This document shows positions 8,701-16,887 of a stretch of 21,384 nucleotides of DNA, piece by piece. The stretch is from Barthelona sp. PAP020. Its lineage: Eukaryota; Metamonada: BaSk clade. The position numbers and the translations under genes are program-made. Numbering within the stretch: position 1 is the stretch's first letter; every line of letters begins with the position of its first letter. The notes beneath the pieces were generated by a model that had not been told where the DNA came from, searched no databases, and saw nothing but the letters and a program-made list of their open reading frames with translations. Location of the stretch: positions 1 through 21,384 of the forward strand of contig JARQWU010000182.1 of the NCBI GenBank assembly GCA_040182905.1, written 5' to 3'.

Positions 8701-9818
8701 GAAATTTTTGAAATGTTTTCAGGTAATTTTGTCTCGTTCAAATTTACACTTTCAAAAAAAATCTCTTTCTCTTTGTTTTGGATCTTATCATTTTCTTTTT
8801 CATTCTTTTCAATTTGCAAAACCCTATTCCGTTTCTGTTCATTGTTTAATCCTTTAAATATGTTATTGAACATGTCAAAAATAGGTTTATTCAATGGCTT
8901 TTCTTCACATAATCTATCATAATTTTCTTTAACATACGTACTTAACTCTCTTATTTGAGTAAAATTACACAAATTTAAAAAAGTTTCATTCATTAAATTA
9001 AGCTCAATCAAATCAAAATCAATTAATTTAGAATAACGAATAAATGATTCCAATAGTAAATCATTCATTTGCTTTTGATTTAAATTATTACAATGCAAAA
9101 ATGTTTTAAACAAATATTCTTCAATAATACTCAAACCAAAAGTCCCATTGAAGCATAATTCTTCAAAATAATTTTTTGTCAAAGCTCTTGAAACGTAATG
9201 ACTTAATCTGTATAACGCTGCAGCAATATATTTTGGCAAGAACCATGCAATAAAATAGCATATAAATACAATAGAAATGCATAAAAATAATAAAGTAGAC
9301 AGATATCGTAAATCAGAACAATATGATTGTTGAAAAAATACCAAAAAGGAAACAAATAAAAGCAATATAAAAAAAACACACATCTCAAAAACTGATAAAC
9401 TGTGTCCAAACCATAAACATACAGCAGGTAATAAAATCGTGGTCCAAGTCGTTCCAGGTAATGTGTGAGTACATAAAATTATGATTGCAACAACAAAAGA
9501 AACATAATAATTTAATTTAAAATAATGTCGAGAATCATATTCATGCATACCATTTTTTCTAGATGGTAAAATTTTTAAAGTGTAAAACATAAAAACAAAT
9601 TGAATAATTCTTGAAATGACTAATATTTTTTGTTGAATAGTTGCAAAACCTTTAAATATTTCTTGAATCGTAAAATAAAATACAAATATTAAAAAAGTAT
9701 TGATAAACATTTTGTTTGAATATGAAGGGCAAGAAATTTCAAAATCTGATAATTTTTTATATTCAATTGAATCCTTTCCTAATTTATCAGTCAAATTTTT
9801 AAAATATCGAATAATCAT
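5751..9818 (-). CDS. Polytopic adenylyl-cyclase-like protein, 6TM-C1-6TM-C2, both cyclase domains apparently inactive
   Basis: 1355 residues from the ATG at 9816-9818. By hydrophobicity there are six membrane segments at about 38-195, a soluble region to about 765, six more segments at about 769-974, and a soluble C-terminus. This is the layout of animal membrane adenylyl cyclases. Each soluble part holds a stretch that I align by eye with a class III cyclase domain. In C1 (about 387-549), QCLIVYVGI matches strand NVSILFADI, WKILNQQQSFYL matches IKILGDCYY, and RFDSIYSINLEEFNELKK matches QYDVWSNDVTLANVME. In C2 (about 1114-1289), NIIIAAIL, KFLKTINW and SFEIFASETFVNSC match MFASI, KIKTIG and YDIWGNTVNVASR. 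Metal-binding Asp residues and the catalytic Asn/Arg are replaced, so cyclase activity is not expected. A Ser/Asn-rich insert lies at about 1020-1115. Trichomonads have large families of membrane cyclases; this may be a diverged member acting as a sensor or partner subunit. Confidence 0.6.
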   Translation of the reverse strand: MIIRYFKNLTDKLGKDSIEYKKLSDFEISCPSYSNKMFINTFLIFVFYFTIQEIFKGFATIQQKILVISRIIQFVFMFYTLKILPSRKNGMHEYDSRHYFKLNYYVSFVVAIIILCTHTLPGTTWTTILLPAVCLWFGHSLSVFEMCVFFILLLFVSFLVFFQQSYCSDLRYLSTLLFLCISIVFICYFIAWFLPKYIAAALYRLSHYVSRALTKNYFEELCFNGTFGLSIIEEYLFKTFLHCNNLNQKQMNDLLLESFIRYSKLIDFDLIELNLMNETFLNLCNFTQIRELSTYVKENYDRLCEEKPLNKPIFDMFNNIFKGLNNEQKRNRVLQIEKNEKENDKIQNKEKEIFFESVNLNETKLPENISKISKIFQENYTCDDEIYYKFKQCLIVYVGIRQNKYDKFNRLNNKLMKLFYKMLNKLFYGSEWKILNQQQSFYLIFSADSKVFADKAYINELMEATLIILNLFIRKYFHSICSGFNFDYFVTFEYFENIYFKNLNRFDSIYSINLEEFNELKKMKIFIEHLFDGDLVYSPQINSFKCFNNYDVNEDDYHHHTFSFDFHSKVDLMDFVSEKKHEDEQEEHIRAIAAENLHGNINFMILAGKNFKNEYYLPKESLKNSNFLLFSKIIVKNYENFTLSTVIMDFFEETSFFQISFNSHSFDFQKEFLKYSSLFKTKDIEEFINYPLLPNKMNIRDFHLTDNVINIFSQLLRIVLLCIKDNVISNETLINNLSLFTYNSKEKVDENDDTSSLAFSFEKYTFDRYFSFIRIFNSIICIIMSIVCIVTIHNQTYNSFSVKIIIVTYTIVIFFIAFYFIIGSGKFHHSFDLEDFNCKKYSKNLVKICFVDNQRKKNLVLFLVKFYLYFIIISSFLLLALIVANANVNSMRSFGFVFFSFYSLLAIEIVVFPTAGVLGIDYSIIYIVYLLFSLVFISLKFFGISFGYFSSFGTILSFSFTFVMTACYIWNSARNASNLYAHVLFFESNFIFEVFRKKYFALNGFASKMNTRISFIKKNDASLDGNSDVRMSDFSGSVIHDGSFDFVDTHDSINTNPTANPNSTFVERFLDTDTSSSNKEGVISLKSFSVSSFTSLNSNSNFLNGQNSISLTPNNSNIIIAAILNICPPLSLNILQRKKFTQKIFNEHLKFLKTINWIPIMRENYYYFSLNKTRIVDLLSYKSFVINHPVLRQIKQTLLINMYSCSENELFSQFNIENHGIEEALCFDPYFNFFLPHKNSFEIFASETFVNSCFLMNYFTTNNIYNRLNNEFTYYLKENIDFEPVETVDTFDENMQEQVQKQLKVFEKAKSISNSYFNLNTNNAQKINIYNDYAQFCRINPVFYSANLNPKVKKT

Positions 9819-10427
9819 CAATTCTCATCAAACCATAAACAACATTTGTCAAAAAAAAAAAAAAAACAGAAAAAAAAGTGGTCAAGCATATTTTTCTCCT
9901 ATTTATATACTCATATGTGTCAAAAATTGCCAGAGAAAGACTTACACATAGATAAAAATTTTCAAATTTGGAAGAAGTGACTGAAAAAAAAAGGAGTGAA
10001 ACATGAAAGAAATTCCACATATTTTTCCTTCTCCAAACAGCACTCACATATTATGAGGACACATTCGTCAACAATTCTGTTTTGAAGTAGAAAATGAAGG
10101 GAAATTTCTTCAAAGACGAGAATTGTTTGTTTTTAATAAAAAAATTCCTTTTATTCCTCATATCCCACCATTTAACTGTTTTTTTATTTATTTATAAACC
10201 GATAAAATACAACAAAAATTCAATATTGAAAAAGCCTGAAAGAAAGTGATGAAAATAAAAACTGGGTGACTTTTGCGTGTTCCAAATAATCACAGAAAAA
10301 TACCAAAAAAATAATCAAACTGATAAAATCAATAGTGACATGCGTTCTGCTGATTAAAATATATGAAAAGAAATTTTGTCAAACGATTGATTTTCATCTT
10401 TTTTTTTGTTGTTGCTTTGATAGTATT
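9819..10427. promoter_or_regulatory. Shared upstream region of two divergent genes
   Basis: 609 bases separate the start codons of the cyclase-like gene (minus) and the FYVE-ARM gene (plus), so both promoters should lie here. The sequence is AT-rich with a run of 16 A (9851-9866) and a pyrimidine-rich leader with TTTTCATC just before the FYVE gene. Small open frames exist but begin with non-ATG codons or lack protein-like composition. No tRNA or structured RNA was recognised. Confidence 0.5.
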
Positions 10428-11897
10428 ATGGATATTACTCAAGTATTTAAGAATTCAAGACACGAAACAAAAGAAACAGAAATTATATTAAATTTCGGTG
10501 TTGATTTTTGTGTATGTTTATCTGAACCAAAAATTGATATTGTACCTGAAGAAGAATGGGTTCCCGATTCTTATCAAACGAAATGCACATTTTGCGACAC
10601 TCAATTCACGTTGTTTACTCGTCGTCATCATTGTCGCAGATGTGGGAGAATCATATGTAGTAATTGTTCCGTTAATGATTTCTACACGGCTAAAGGTCAA
10701 TATATAAAAAAGATGTGTAATTTATGTACTGACATTTGCAGAAAGACCAAAACTTTAAGTACATTTGCTGCATATCAATCTTTTTTGTCAGGCTCAGATC
10801 CTATTATTAGAGTTGAGGTTATTACTGGGTTGAGAGGTGCATTACAAACCGAGAATTCTCGTCGTATACTAACTCAAGAATGTAAATCCCTTTTGGTTGA
10901 ATTAGTTGCTTTATTAAATCCATCTAATCTTCCTGTTGTTGATGAGAAAGTGTCTAATGTTTTGGGAGTTGATTCAAGTTCCGCTTTATTGGGTCAACTA
11001 TTACCATTATTTATCAATTTTACAGCTACCCTTCAAGCAGATCATTTGGAAACTGCAGTAGAAATTGGATTAATTAATTCATTGTTACCTTTGTTTAGAG
11101 ATCCAAGAATGAGAAATGTTGAAATGTTGCATCAACAATATATCATCTGGATTTTCAGAAATATCTCAAGAATAGAAAAGGGTGCTATTGCTTTAATAGA
11201 AGCCAAAATTATTGATAGATTGATTGCTCATTTAGATATTCTGCAAGTTCAAACATTTGAAGAACAAATTATTTGCATTTTGGCCAATTTAGCCCATTAT
11301 AGTGATTCTTTTAAAAGTTATTTGTTGGAAAATGAAAAACTTCGAATTTTAGAAAGAATGACCAATTTAGCAAAGAAATCCTTATCTCCTATGGCCAGAT
11401 TAAATCTAGTGAGATTAATTGGAAATCTGGCTGCTGGAGAAAATGCTGATACTTACAGAAGCTTATTGTATGAGAATAATTTTCCTCAAACTTTGCTTGA
11501 TTTACTTGGAACTGAAGGAAATTTTGTCAATAGCTCTATTATGTCTGCTATCAGAAACTTTATCAAATTAGAAGAGTTTGCTGCACATTTTTTGAATAAT
11601 TTTGGGCAAAATGTTATTATCAATTTCTTAAAAGACGATACTTTGATGACCAAATTGTTTGCTGTTAAATTTACCAAAGCGTTCTTGAAAGAATATCCAA
11701 ATTATTCTTCTCAGTACTTTGAAAATGAATCAATTGAAGATTTAAAGACTTTATTTTCAAGTCTTTTTGCTTCTCAACACCCCAGAATACCAAGTTGTGC
11801 TTCTAAAATTTTGGACATTTTTGCTTCAAATGATGAAAATGGCAATGAAGTTAAAACATCTTTACCCTCGCTTTCTTCCTCTTCTCCTTCTCAATAA
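10428..11897 (+). CDS. FYVE zinc-finger protein with armadillo-type helical repeats
   Basis: 489 residues. The FYVE domain (about 44-104) is complete: WVPD (44-47), CTFC (53-56), the basic PI3P-binding motif RRHHCR (65-70) with RRC (70-72), CSNC (77-80) and CNLC (97-100). The usual RVC motif is KMC here. FYVE domains bind phosphatidylinositol 3-phosphate on endosomes. The rest (about 120-465) is a helical solenoid with ARM-like units, for example LLPLFINFTATL, QQYIIWIFRNISRIEKGA, EEQIICILANLAHYSDSF and ARLNLVRLIGNLAAGENAD. It probably scaffolds cargo or trafficking partners on endosomes. The C-terminus is a Ser/Pro tail ending LPSLSSSSPSQ. The start is the first ATG in frame (10428); extension to 10335 would need a GTG start and gives a Cys/Phe-rich stretch unlike protein. 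The stop overlaps TAAA, a trichomonad-type polyadenylation element. Confidence 0.9.
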   Translation: MDITQVFKNSRHETKETEIILNFGVDFCVCLSEPKIDIVPEEEWVPDSYQTKCTFCDTQFTLFTRRHHCRRCGRIICSNCSVNDFYTAKGQYIKKMCNLCTDICRKTKTLSTFAAYQSFLSGSDPIIRVEVITGLRGALQTENSRRILTQECKSLLVELVALLNPSNLPVVDEKVSNVLGVDSSSALLGQLLPLFINFTATLQADHLETAVEIGLINSLLPLFRDPRMRNVEMLHQQYIIWIFRNISRIEKGAIALIEAKIIDRLIAHLDILQVQTFEEQIICILANLAHYSDSFKSYLLENEKLRILERMTNLAKKSLSPMARLNLVRLIGNLAAGENADTYRSLLYENNFPQTLLDLLGTEGNFVNSSIMSAIRNFIKLEEFAAHFLNNFGQNVIINFLKDDTLMTKLFAVKFTKAFLKEYPNYSSQYFENESIEDLKTLFSSLFASQHPRIPSCASKILDIFASNDENGNEVKTSLPSLSSSSPSQ

Positions 11898-12230
11898 AGT
11901 TTTTAAATTATGTGTGTCAATGTTTATAAAACTGTTAGTTAATTTTTTTTTTATTTTGTCACTTGATCAGTTTTCTTTCAAAAGAATGGAAAGAAAAAAA
12001 AAGAACTTTTGTGCTTTGATTTTTATAATTGAATAATTTATGTTGAAAACTGAAAAAATTTTGGAATATTGAATTATGAAGAAAAAAAAAATTGAACAAA
12101 AGAAATGTTATCAATATTTAATTTACAAAGGTAAATTGAGAAATTATGAAAATATTATGGAAAAGATTACCTTTTGACACAAAAAAGAATTATAATTCAA
12201 AAAACCAATTTTCCTCTTGATCCCCCATCG
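11898..12230. other. Spacer between convergent genes
   Basis: 333 bases between the 3' ends of the FYVE-ARM gene and the minus-strand gene that follows. It is AT-rich with A runs and should hold both polyadenylation regions. I see no gene or structured RNA. An ACTAACAG word on the minus strand (11932-11939) resembles the trichomonad branch site and 3' splice site but has no partner. Confidence 0.5.
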
Positions 12231-13622
12231 TCAATGATTATTTCTGACTTGATATTTCAACAAATATTTATTATGATTTTCATCTTCTGCTAAAACAATT
12301 AGATTTGACGAGTTTTGCCTTATCACATCAATAATATCATAAGGTAACGAAATAACAGCATGTTCAAGTGTTACCAATTGAAAAGAATCATCAAAAATCC
12401 AAGTTTGAAACAAAATCAATGAATTCTGACAAACAATCAATAATATGTCCAAGTGAGGAAACCATATAGCTTTCTTGATTTCAAAATCAAACATATAATT
12501 TACTTGATGTTGTTTCATGTGTAAATTAATTAAAGATATGAAAGGTGAATTAAAAATTATAATGATTGAAGGTGTCATTTTAGAAATTCTATCAATTTTA
12601 CTCTTTGAATCAATTCTTGGCAAAATAGCCCTTATTTCTTTTGATAATGATAATTTTTGCAATGAAACAGGCAAATAATTATTAAAATAAAGAAAATATT
12701 CATTATTTTTCAAACAACTTGCATTGTTTTCTATGAAAAAAAAATTCCTGCAATTGGCAAACAAATCTTTTAAAAAACGAATACTTTCAAACTTTTCATC
12801 ATCATCAAATGATAATGTTTCAATTTCTTCCACAATAAACTGTAATAGACATTCATATTCATAGTCACTATTGTTTTCGATTTCAAAATATAAATTAGAA
12901 AGCTTAAGCTCATAATTTTGAAGACTTTCAACGATTTTGCTTTGAAAATTTAAAATTGTATCAGTATTTGTAATTATTATCTTTCCTAAAAAACAATGTG
13001 TACTATGATCAACTTCATAATAAGTTGATTGTAACATTTTGGGTTTGATTAACATGAATGTTTGAATCGTTTCCAAATACTGCATTTGAAATTGTTCTAT
13101 CAACTGAAAATCATCATTGAACAAAATAAAATTTCCTAATTCATCGATAAATATGATTTTTTTATTTCGGTCAATAAAATATTGCAATAATTTATGATTT
13201 ACTTTGTATTCATTCTTTATTTCCTCTTTAAAATTCTCAATATTTATTAGATCAACAGAATATATGATGAAATCATTGTAAAATACAAGTTTATTATTGA
13301 ATTCAAAAAACGATTTAAAATTCGTATTTACATCAAAATCGCTGCGATTCAATATTTCCTTTGAATCTTTTAAAATCACATAAACTGAACTTTTGTTCTC
13401 ATCGATAACATAAATACACAAATATTTGTTAAAAATAATTACATCCAAAATAATTTCTTTAAATCTCATCCATTCTGTGCTTTCTTTCAGAATATTCTCT
13501 TTATGCAATATTGTGTGATTGGATATCAACAAAATTTCTTCATTTTGAAGATTTTTGATTGAATTGATATTTTCTTCAAAAACTGTTTCTTTTTCAAGGA
13601 TCTTTTCCAATATGCAACTCAT
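12231..13622 (-). CDS. Hypothetical beta-rich protein, possibly propeller-like
   Basis: 463 residues starting at an ATG (13620-13622); I do not recognise the family. The sequence is rich in Ile, Phe, Asn, Glu and Leu. It shows a regular series of short hydrophobic strands separated by polar turns, such as KKIIFIDELGNFILFNDDF, SIIIIFNSPFISLINL and LDILLIVCQNSLILFQTW. That pattern is typical of WD40-type or other beta-propellers, but no GH/WD signature is visible. There is a more helical acidic stretch in the middle (about 235-285). No signal peptide or membrane segment is seen, so it is probably cytosolic. It is convergent with the FYVE-ARM gene and lies about 150 bases downstream of the NAPRT stop. 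A divergent trafficking or nuclear-pore propeller is possible but cannot be claimed. Confidence 0.65.
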   Translation of the reverse strand: MSCILEKILEKETVFEENINSIKNLQNEEILLISNHTILHKENILKESTEWMRFKEIILDVIIFNKYLCIYVIDENKSSVYVILKDSKEILNRSDFDVNTNFKSFFEFNNKLVFYNDFIIYSVDLINIENFKEEIKNEYKVNHKLLQYFIDRNKKIIFIDELGNFILFNDDFQLIEQFQMQYLETIQTFMLIKPKMLQSTYYEVDHSTHCFLGKIIITNTDTILNFQSKIVESLQNYELKLSNLYFEIENNSDYEYECLLQFIVEEIETLSFDDDEKFESIRFLKDLFANCRNFFFIENNASCLKNNEYFLYFNNYLPVSLQKLSLSKEIRAILPRIDSKSKIDRISKMTPSIIIIFNSPFISLINLHMKQHQVNYMFDFEIKKAIWFPHLDILLIVCQNSLILFQTWIFDDSFQLVTLEHAVISLPYDIIDVIRQNSSNLIVLAEDENHNKYLLKYQVRNNH

Positions 13623-13773
13623 TTCTAATTTCTGAGATTGTGATGCATAATATAAAATATTTTAATAGTTGTTTACAATGTAACTTTAATCTACAGTATT
13701 CTACATTTTTTAAAAAAGAAATAATGGTTAGAAAAGAAACACAAAGAACTATTTATAAAGTGTCAAAACAAAA

Positions 13774-15354
13774 TCAATGCTTTGGTAAATTCTCTTTCCA
13801 CATTTTTTGCATCATATTGTACAAAGGAGTTGTCAAACCCATAAAATAGTGAGAAGAATTTGTAGATTTGAAAATTTTGGGATCAAAACCATACTTTATC
13901 TGTTCATACAAGAAACTTTTTCCTTGACTTAATTCAGTGATATTGAAATCAAAATCATTCAAAATTTCAACCACCTTATGTGGAACAAAAACCTTTTGTT
14001 CATTAGTATAAGGATGTGTCAAAACAATGTGCTCATTGATTTGAGGAATCAATTTGGCTTCATCTTCATTCATATAATTTCTGGTACAAGTCAAACAATC
14101 AGCCATAGCAATACCATTTTCATTAAACAATCTGAACAGTCTCTTCTTTCCAGGAATAGAAACCTTAACAAGAAGATTTGATAATTTAATTCTGGGAGTA
14201 TCATCAAACTCCTGCATTTTATACACACCACCCAATGCTGGTTGTCTTTGGCAAGTGACAAGATTGGTTCCAATACCATATACATTAATATGATGTTTTT
14301 GTTCTGCAAATTCCAACAAAATTTCTTCATTGATGTCATTTGAAGCAACAATACTTAATTTATCGCTGAAATCTTTCCCAAATACATTAATGAACATTGC
14401 ATAAGCATCGTTTGACAACTGAACCAAATCTCCACTATCCAATCGAATACCAGAAGGTTTATAACCAAAATCTAACAATGCCATTGCAACAGCACAGAAA
14501 TTTTTACATCCAGAATCAATAGTGTTATAAGTATCAACTAAAGCCAAAAATCCATTTGGAAAAGTTTGAGCATATGCAATGAATGCAGCTAATTCTCCAT
14601 CATGAGCGTCGTTGAAATTAAGTTCAGTTCGATGTTCCAAAACAACCTCAACGAAATTCTCCACTTTGTTAGTTATCAAATTTTTTAAGGAACTGCTGTG
14701 TAAAGTTGATAAGTCTTTGAATGAAGTGATAAATGCGTGTGCCATAGTTCCTTTAACAGATAAACCTAAAAGTTTCCCAGCCAAAGTATTTGAAGTAGCG
14801 TCAAAACCACCTAAAACTGAATATTTAGAAGCCATCATGGCTCCATCTGGTCCTTGTGCCCTTCTTAGACCAAATTCTAACAAACTTGCGTTAAAGCCAG
14901 CAGCAATACGATGTCTACAAGCATTGGTACTCATCAACGTGGCATAATTCACACAATTTAATAACGGTGTTTCAATTAATTGACACAACAAAATTGGTCC
15001 TGACACTTGAACAAGTGGAGTGTTGGGAAAAACTATTGTTCCATTCTTCACAGATTTAATGGAAAGCATATTAGGGGATAAACTTCTCAAATAATCATAA
15101 AAATCTTCTGAAGCTTCAGGTAAAACAGTTTTGAGATAATCAATATCATCTTCTTCAAATCGACAATTTTCTAAAATATCTCGAATTTCCTCCTCACCCC
15201 CAAAAACAGCGTAATCTCCCCTGAATGGGGATTTTCTGAAAAACAATTCAAAAGTGGCATTTGAAAGATGTTGTTTTGAATGGAAATATCCAACAGACAT
15301 GGTAATTTGATAAAAATCAGTTAATAATATTTTTAATCTGGGGTTTTTTGACAT
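13774..15354 (-). CDS. NAPRT: Nicotinate phosphoribosyltransferase (NAD salvage, Preiss-Handler pathway)
   Basis: 526 residues, close to the 538 of the human enzyme. It joins nicotinate and PRPP, with ATP hydrolysis, to make nicotinate mononucleotide. Seen: the family N-terminus LLTDFYQITMS (10-20), FELFFRKSPFRGDYAVFGG (35-53), EFGLRRAQGPDGAMMASKYS (160-179), GTMAHAFITSF with the phosphorylated-type His206, LVDTYNTIDSG, GIRLDSGDL and the PRPP-side loop VYGIGTNLVTCQRQPALGGVYKM. All are intact. I place the start at ATG 15352-15354 because the family motif follows closely. An in-frame ATG at 15402 would add 16 Phe/Leu-rich residues that look like a translated pyrimidine-rich leader, though this longer form is not excluded. 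Its divergent neighbour AK6 starts 192 bases away, so the two share an upstream region. Expected in the cytosol. Confidence 0.95.
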   Translation of the reverse strand: MSKNPRLKILLTDFYQITMSVGYFHSKQHLSNATFELFFRKSPFRGDYAVFGGEEEIRDILENCRFEEDDIDYLKTVLPEASEDFYDYLRSLSPNMLSIKSVKNGTIVFPNTPLVQVSGPILLCQLIETPLLNCVNYATLMSTNACRHRIAAGFNASLLEFGLRRAQGPDGAMMASKYSVLGGFDATSNTLAGKLLGLSVKGTMAHAFITSFKDLSTLHSSSLKNLITNKVENFVEVVLEHRTELNFNDAHDGELAAFIAYAQTFPNGFLALVDTYNTIDSGCKNFCAVAMALLDFGYKPSGIRLDSGDLVQLSNDAYAMFINVFGKDFSDKLSIVASNDINEEILLEFAEQKHHINVYGIGTNLVTCQRQPALGGVYKMQEFDDTPRIKLSNLLVKVSIPGKKRLFRLFNENGIAMADCLTCTRNYMNEDEAKLIPQINEHIVLTHPYTNEQKVFVPHKVVEILNDFDFNITELSQGKSFLYEQIKYGFDPKIFKSTNSSHYFMGLTTPLYNMMQKMWKENLPKH

Positions 15355-15531
15355 ATTTAAAAGTGTAAAGAAAGAAACAAAAAATAATAATGGTTCTTTC
15401 ATTTTCTAGTGCCAAATAACTCCTTGAAACAACCAAACACAACAATTATTAAATAAATTTATCATTCAAAAGTTAAACAAAAACCTGATTCAAAAATTGA
15501 AAAAAAATTGAAAGAGACCATCAATCAATTT

Positions 15532-15536
15532 TCATA
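15532..15536 (+). promoter_or_regulatory. Initiator-like TCATA before AK6
   Basis: TCATA with its A at 15534, 13 bases before the AK6 ATG. It fits the trichomonad initiator consensus TCA-Y-(T/A), which sits at the transcription start and leaves a very short 5' leader. Short motifs of this kind are common in AT-rich DNA, so support is modest and rests on similar placements before other genes here. Confidence 0.4.
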
Positions 15537-15546
15537 TTTATAACAA

Positions 15547-16050
15547 ATGAGATTGCCTAATTTTCTGATCACAGGAACACCTGGGACTGGGAAAACAACA
15601 ATTGCAGAAATGATAGCCGAACAAATACCCGAGTTGAAACATCTTAATGTAAGCGAACTAGTTAAAAGTGAAGGACTTTACGAGGAATTTGATGAAAATC
15701 TTAACACACATATTTTAGATGATGAGGCTTTTTTTGATTATTTTGATCCATTGCTTGAAGAAGGTGGATACATTGTTGATTTTCACACTCCAGACATGTT
15801 TAAACCTGATCATATAGACCATGTTTTTGTGGTACATTGCATAAATGACCAATTATGGAAACGATTGGAAAATCGAGGTTATTCAGAACAAAAAATTAAA
15901 GAAAATTTGGAAGCTGAAATTATGATGGTATGTTATGAGGATTCTCTTGACATTTATGGAGATGACATTGTGAATCAAGTAACAAACGAAAGCATTGATC
16001 AATTGGATTCCAATGTTGAAGAAATTGTAGAATTCATAAAGAGTCTTTGA
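15547..16050 (+). CDS. AK6: Adenylate kinase 6 / Fap7 (hCINAP) ribosome-assembly ATPase
   Basis: 167 residues against 172 for human AK6. This nuclear/cytosolic P-loop enzyme has adenylate kinase and ATPase activity and helps the last step of 40S assembly (20S to 18S rRNA cleavage, with the uS11/Rps14 partner). Seen: LPNFLITGTPGTGKTT with the Walker A loop (10-18), the family-specific Walker B VDFH (Asp78, His80), the LID region LENRGYSEQKIKENLEAEI (107-125) with Arg110, and the C-terminal half YGDDIVNQVTNESIDQLDSNVEEI. All catalytic landmarks are kept. The gene is divergent from NAPRT. Trichomonads and other deep-branching eukaryotes have this single-copy gene, so it supports a nuclear genome. 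Confidence 0.95.
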   Translation: MRLPNFLITGTPGTGKTTIAEMIAEQIPELKHLNVSELVKSEGLYEEFDENLNTHILDDEAFFDYFDPLLEEGGYIVDFHTPDMFKPDHIDHVFVVHCINDQLWKRLENRGYSEQKIKENLEAEIMMVCYEDSLDIYGDDIVNQVTNESIDQLDSNVEEIVEFIKSL

Positions 16051-16302
16051 ATTTTTGTTTTTGTTTTTGGAAAATGTGGCACAATATGATTTTTCAACTC
16101 TCAAATAATAGTTTGAAGAAAAAGACAAGTGAATATTTGAAAATTTATGCGAAATTTGAGTGAAAGGAATAAGAGATGAAAGAATTGTCATCTTTCAGCT
16201 GAAATTGTCTGTCTTTAATTTTGTAATTGAGGGAAATTTGAAAAATATATGTATATATTTATAGCATAACTGTATGTACAGAGTTTTCATGACCAATAAA
16301 CA

Positions 16303-16548
16303 CTATTTAGTGGGTGTTGGACTTTCAGTATCATCATCGTGATCAAAATCAGATCTTTCAATCTCCAGAAAATTTGGCTTTTTTTTATCGTTTGATCCAG
16401 ATGACACATTATGATTCAATGGCGTTCGTATACCTGGTGATCTTGGGTCAAATATTGAAAACTTATCCACTTTTGGTTTTTCGGGCGACGTCAATTGTTC
16501 AAAATCTGTGTTCGATTCATTCATAATTTTTGACTGTTTATTTCCCAT
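16303..16548 (-). CDS. 81-residue myristoylated protein with CDCA3-like DPRSP-RTP motif
   Basis: Starts at ATG 16546-16548, with N-terminus MGNKQSK, a good N-myristoylation signal plus a basic residue. At 34-43 it has DPRSPGIRTP. This resembles the DPRSP-x-x-GI-x-RTP motif I recall in vertebrate CDCA3 (Tome-1), which also begins MG-x-x-x-S. The rest looks disordered. It carries several proline-directed sites fitting cyclin-dependent kinase preference: SPEK (21-24), SPGIR (37-41), RTP (41-43) and SPTPTK at the C-terminus. A small membrane-tethered, CDK-phosphorylated regulator is a reasonable inference; the function of the motif is not known to me. The longer frame to 16563 begins with TTG. 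The gene is convergent with AK6 and divergent from aconitase. Its size means automated annotation could miss it. Confidence 0.65.
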   Translation of the reverse strand: MGNKQSKIMNESNTDFEQLTSPEKPKVDKFSIFDPRSPGIRTPLNHNVSSGSNDKKKPNFLEIERSDFDHDDDTESPTPTK

Positions 16549-16887
16549 TAAAAATCGTTTCAAAAATTACAAAAAAAATCTTCATTCTGAAGAAAACTTC
16601 AATTTCTTTTATTTAATCACAAATATCTTTTATATTATAAATTATCAATAGTTCAAAAAATGTTTTTGGGAAATTTGTTCTTTTTTTTAAGAAGTATTTT
16701 GGTAAGAACACAAGTTTTTTTCATTTTTTTTAACAAAAGAATATTTAATTTTAAAATATTTTTGTTTAATGATGTCTGTGAAAATAGAGAAAATCAAAGA
16801 AGAAAGGAAATGAAATCTTTTGGGAGAAATTCTGGACATAAATGACCTTTTCAAACCATTTCCCAAACATTATCTTTGTATTAAATA
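16549..16887. promoter_or_regulatory. Upstream region shared by the DPRSP gene and aconitase
   Basis: 339 bases between divergent start codons. It is AT-rich with T runs. A 61-codon ATG frame (16660-16845) is Phe/Lys/Asn-rich without recognisable features and is probably chance. The last 30 bases before the aconitase ATG contain ACATTATC but no perfect TCA-Y-W initiator. The aconitase promoter should be strong if its codon bias reflects expression. Confidence 0.4.

Noticed and set aside
14612-14947. 111-codon frame antisense to NAPRT
   Set aside because: It lies wholly inside a strongly conserved gene on the other strand and is a codon-shadow.
15355-15402. Hydrophobic N-terminal extension of NAPRT as a signal peptide
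   Set aside because: The enzyme family is cytosolic and the stretch reads as a pyrimidine-rich leader; the second ATG sits at the normal family start.
16660-16845. 61-codon ATG frame upstream of aconitase
   Set aside because: The Phe/Lys/Asn-rich composition is as expected from translated T- and A-rich spacer, with no motif, and it overlaps the likely promoter.
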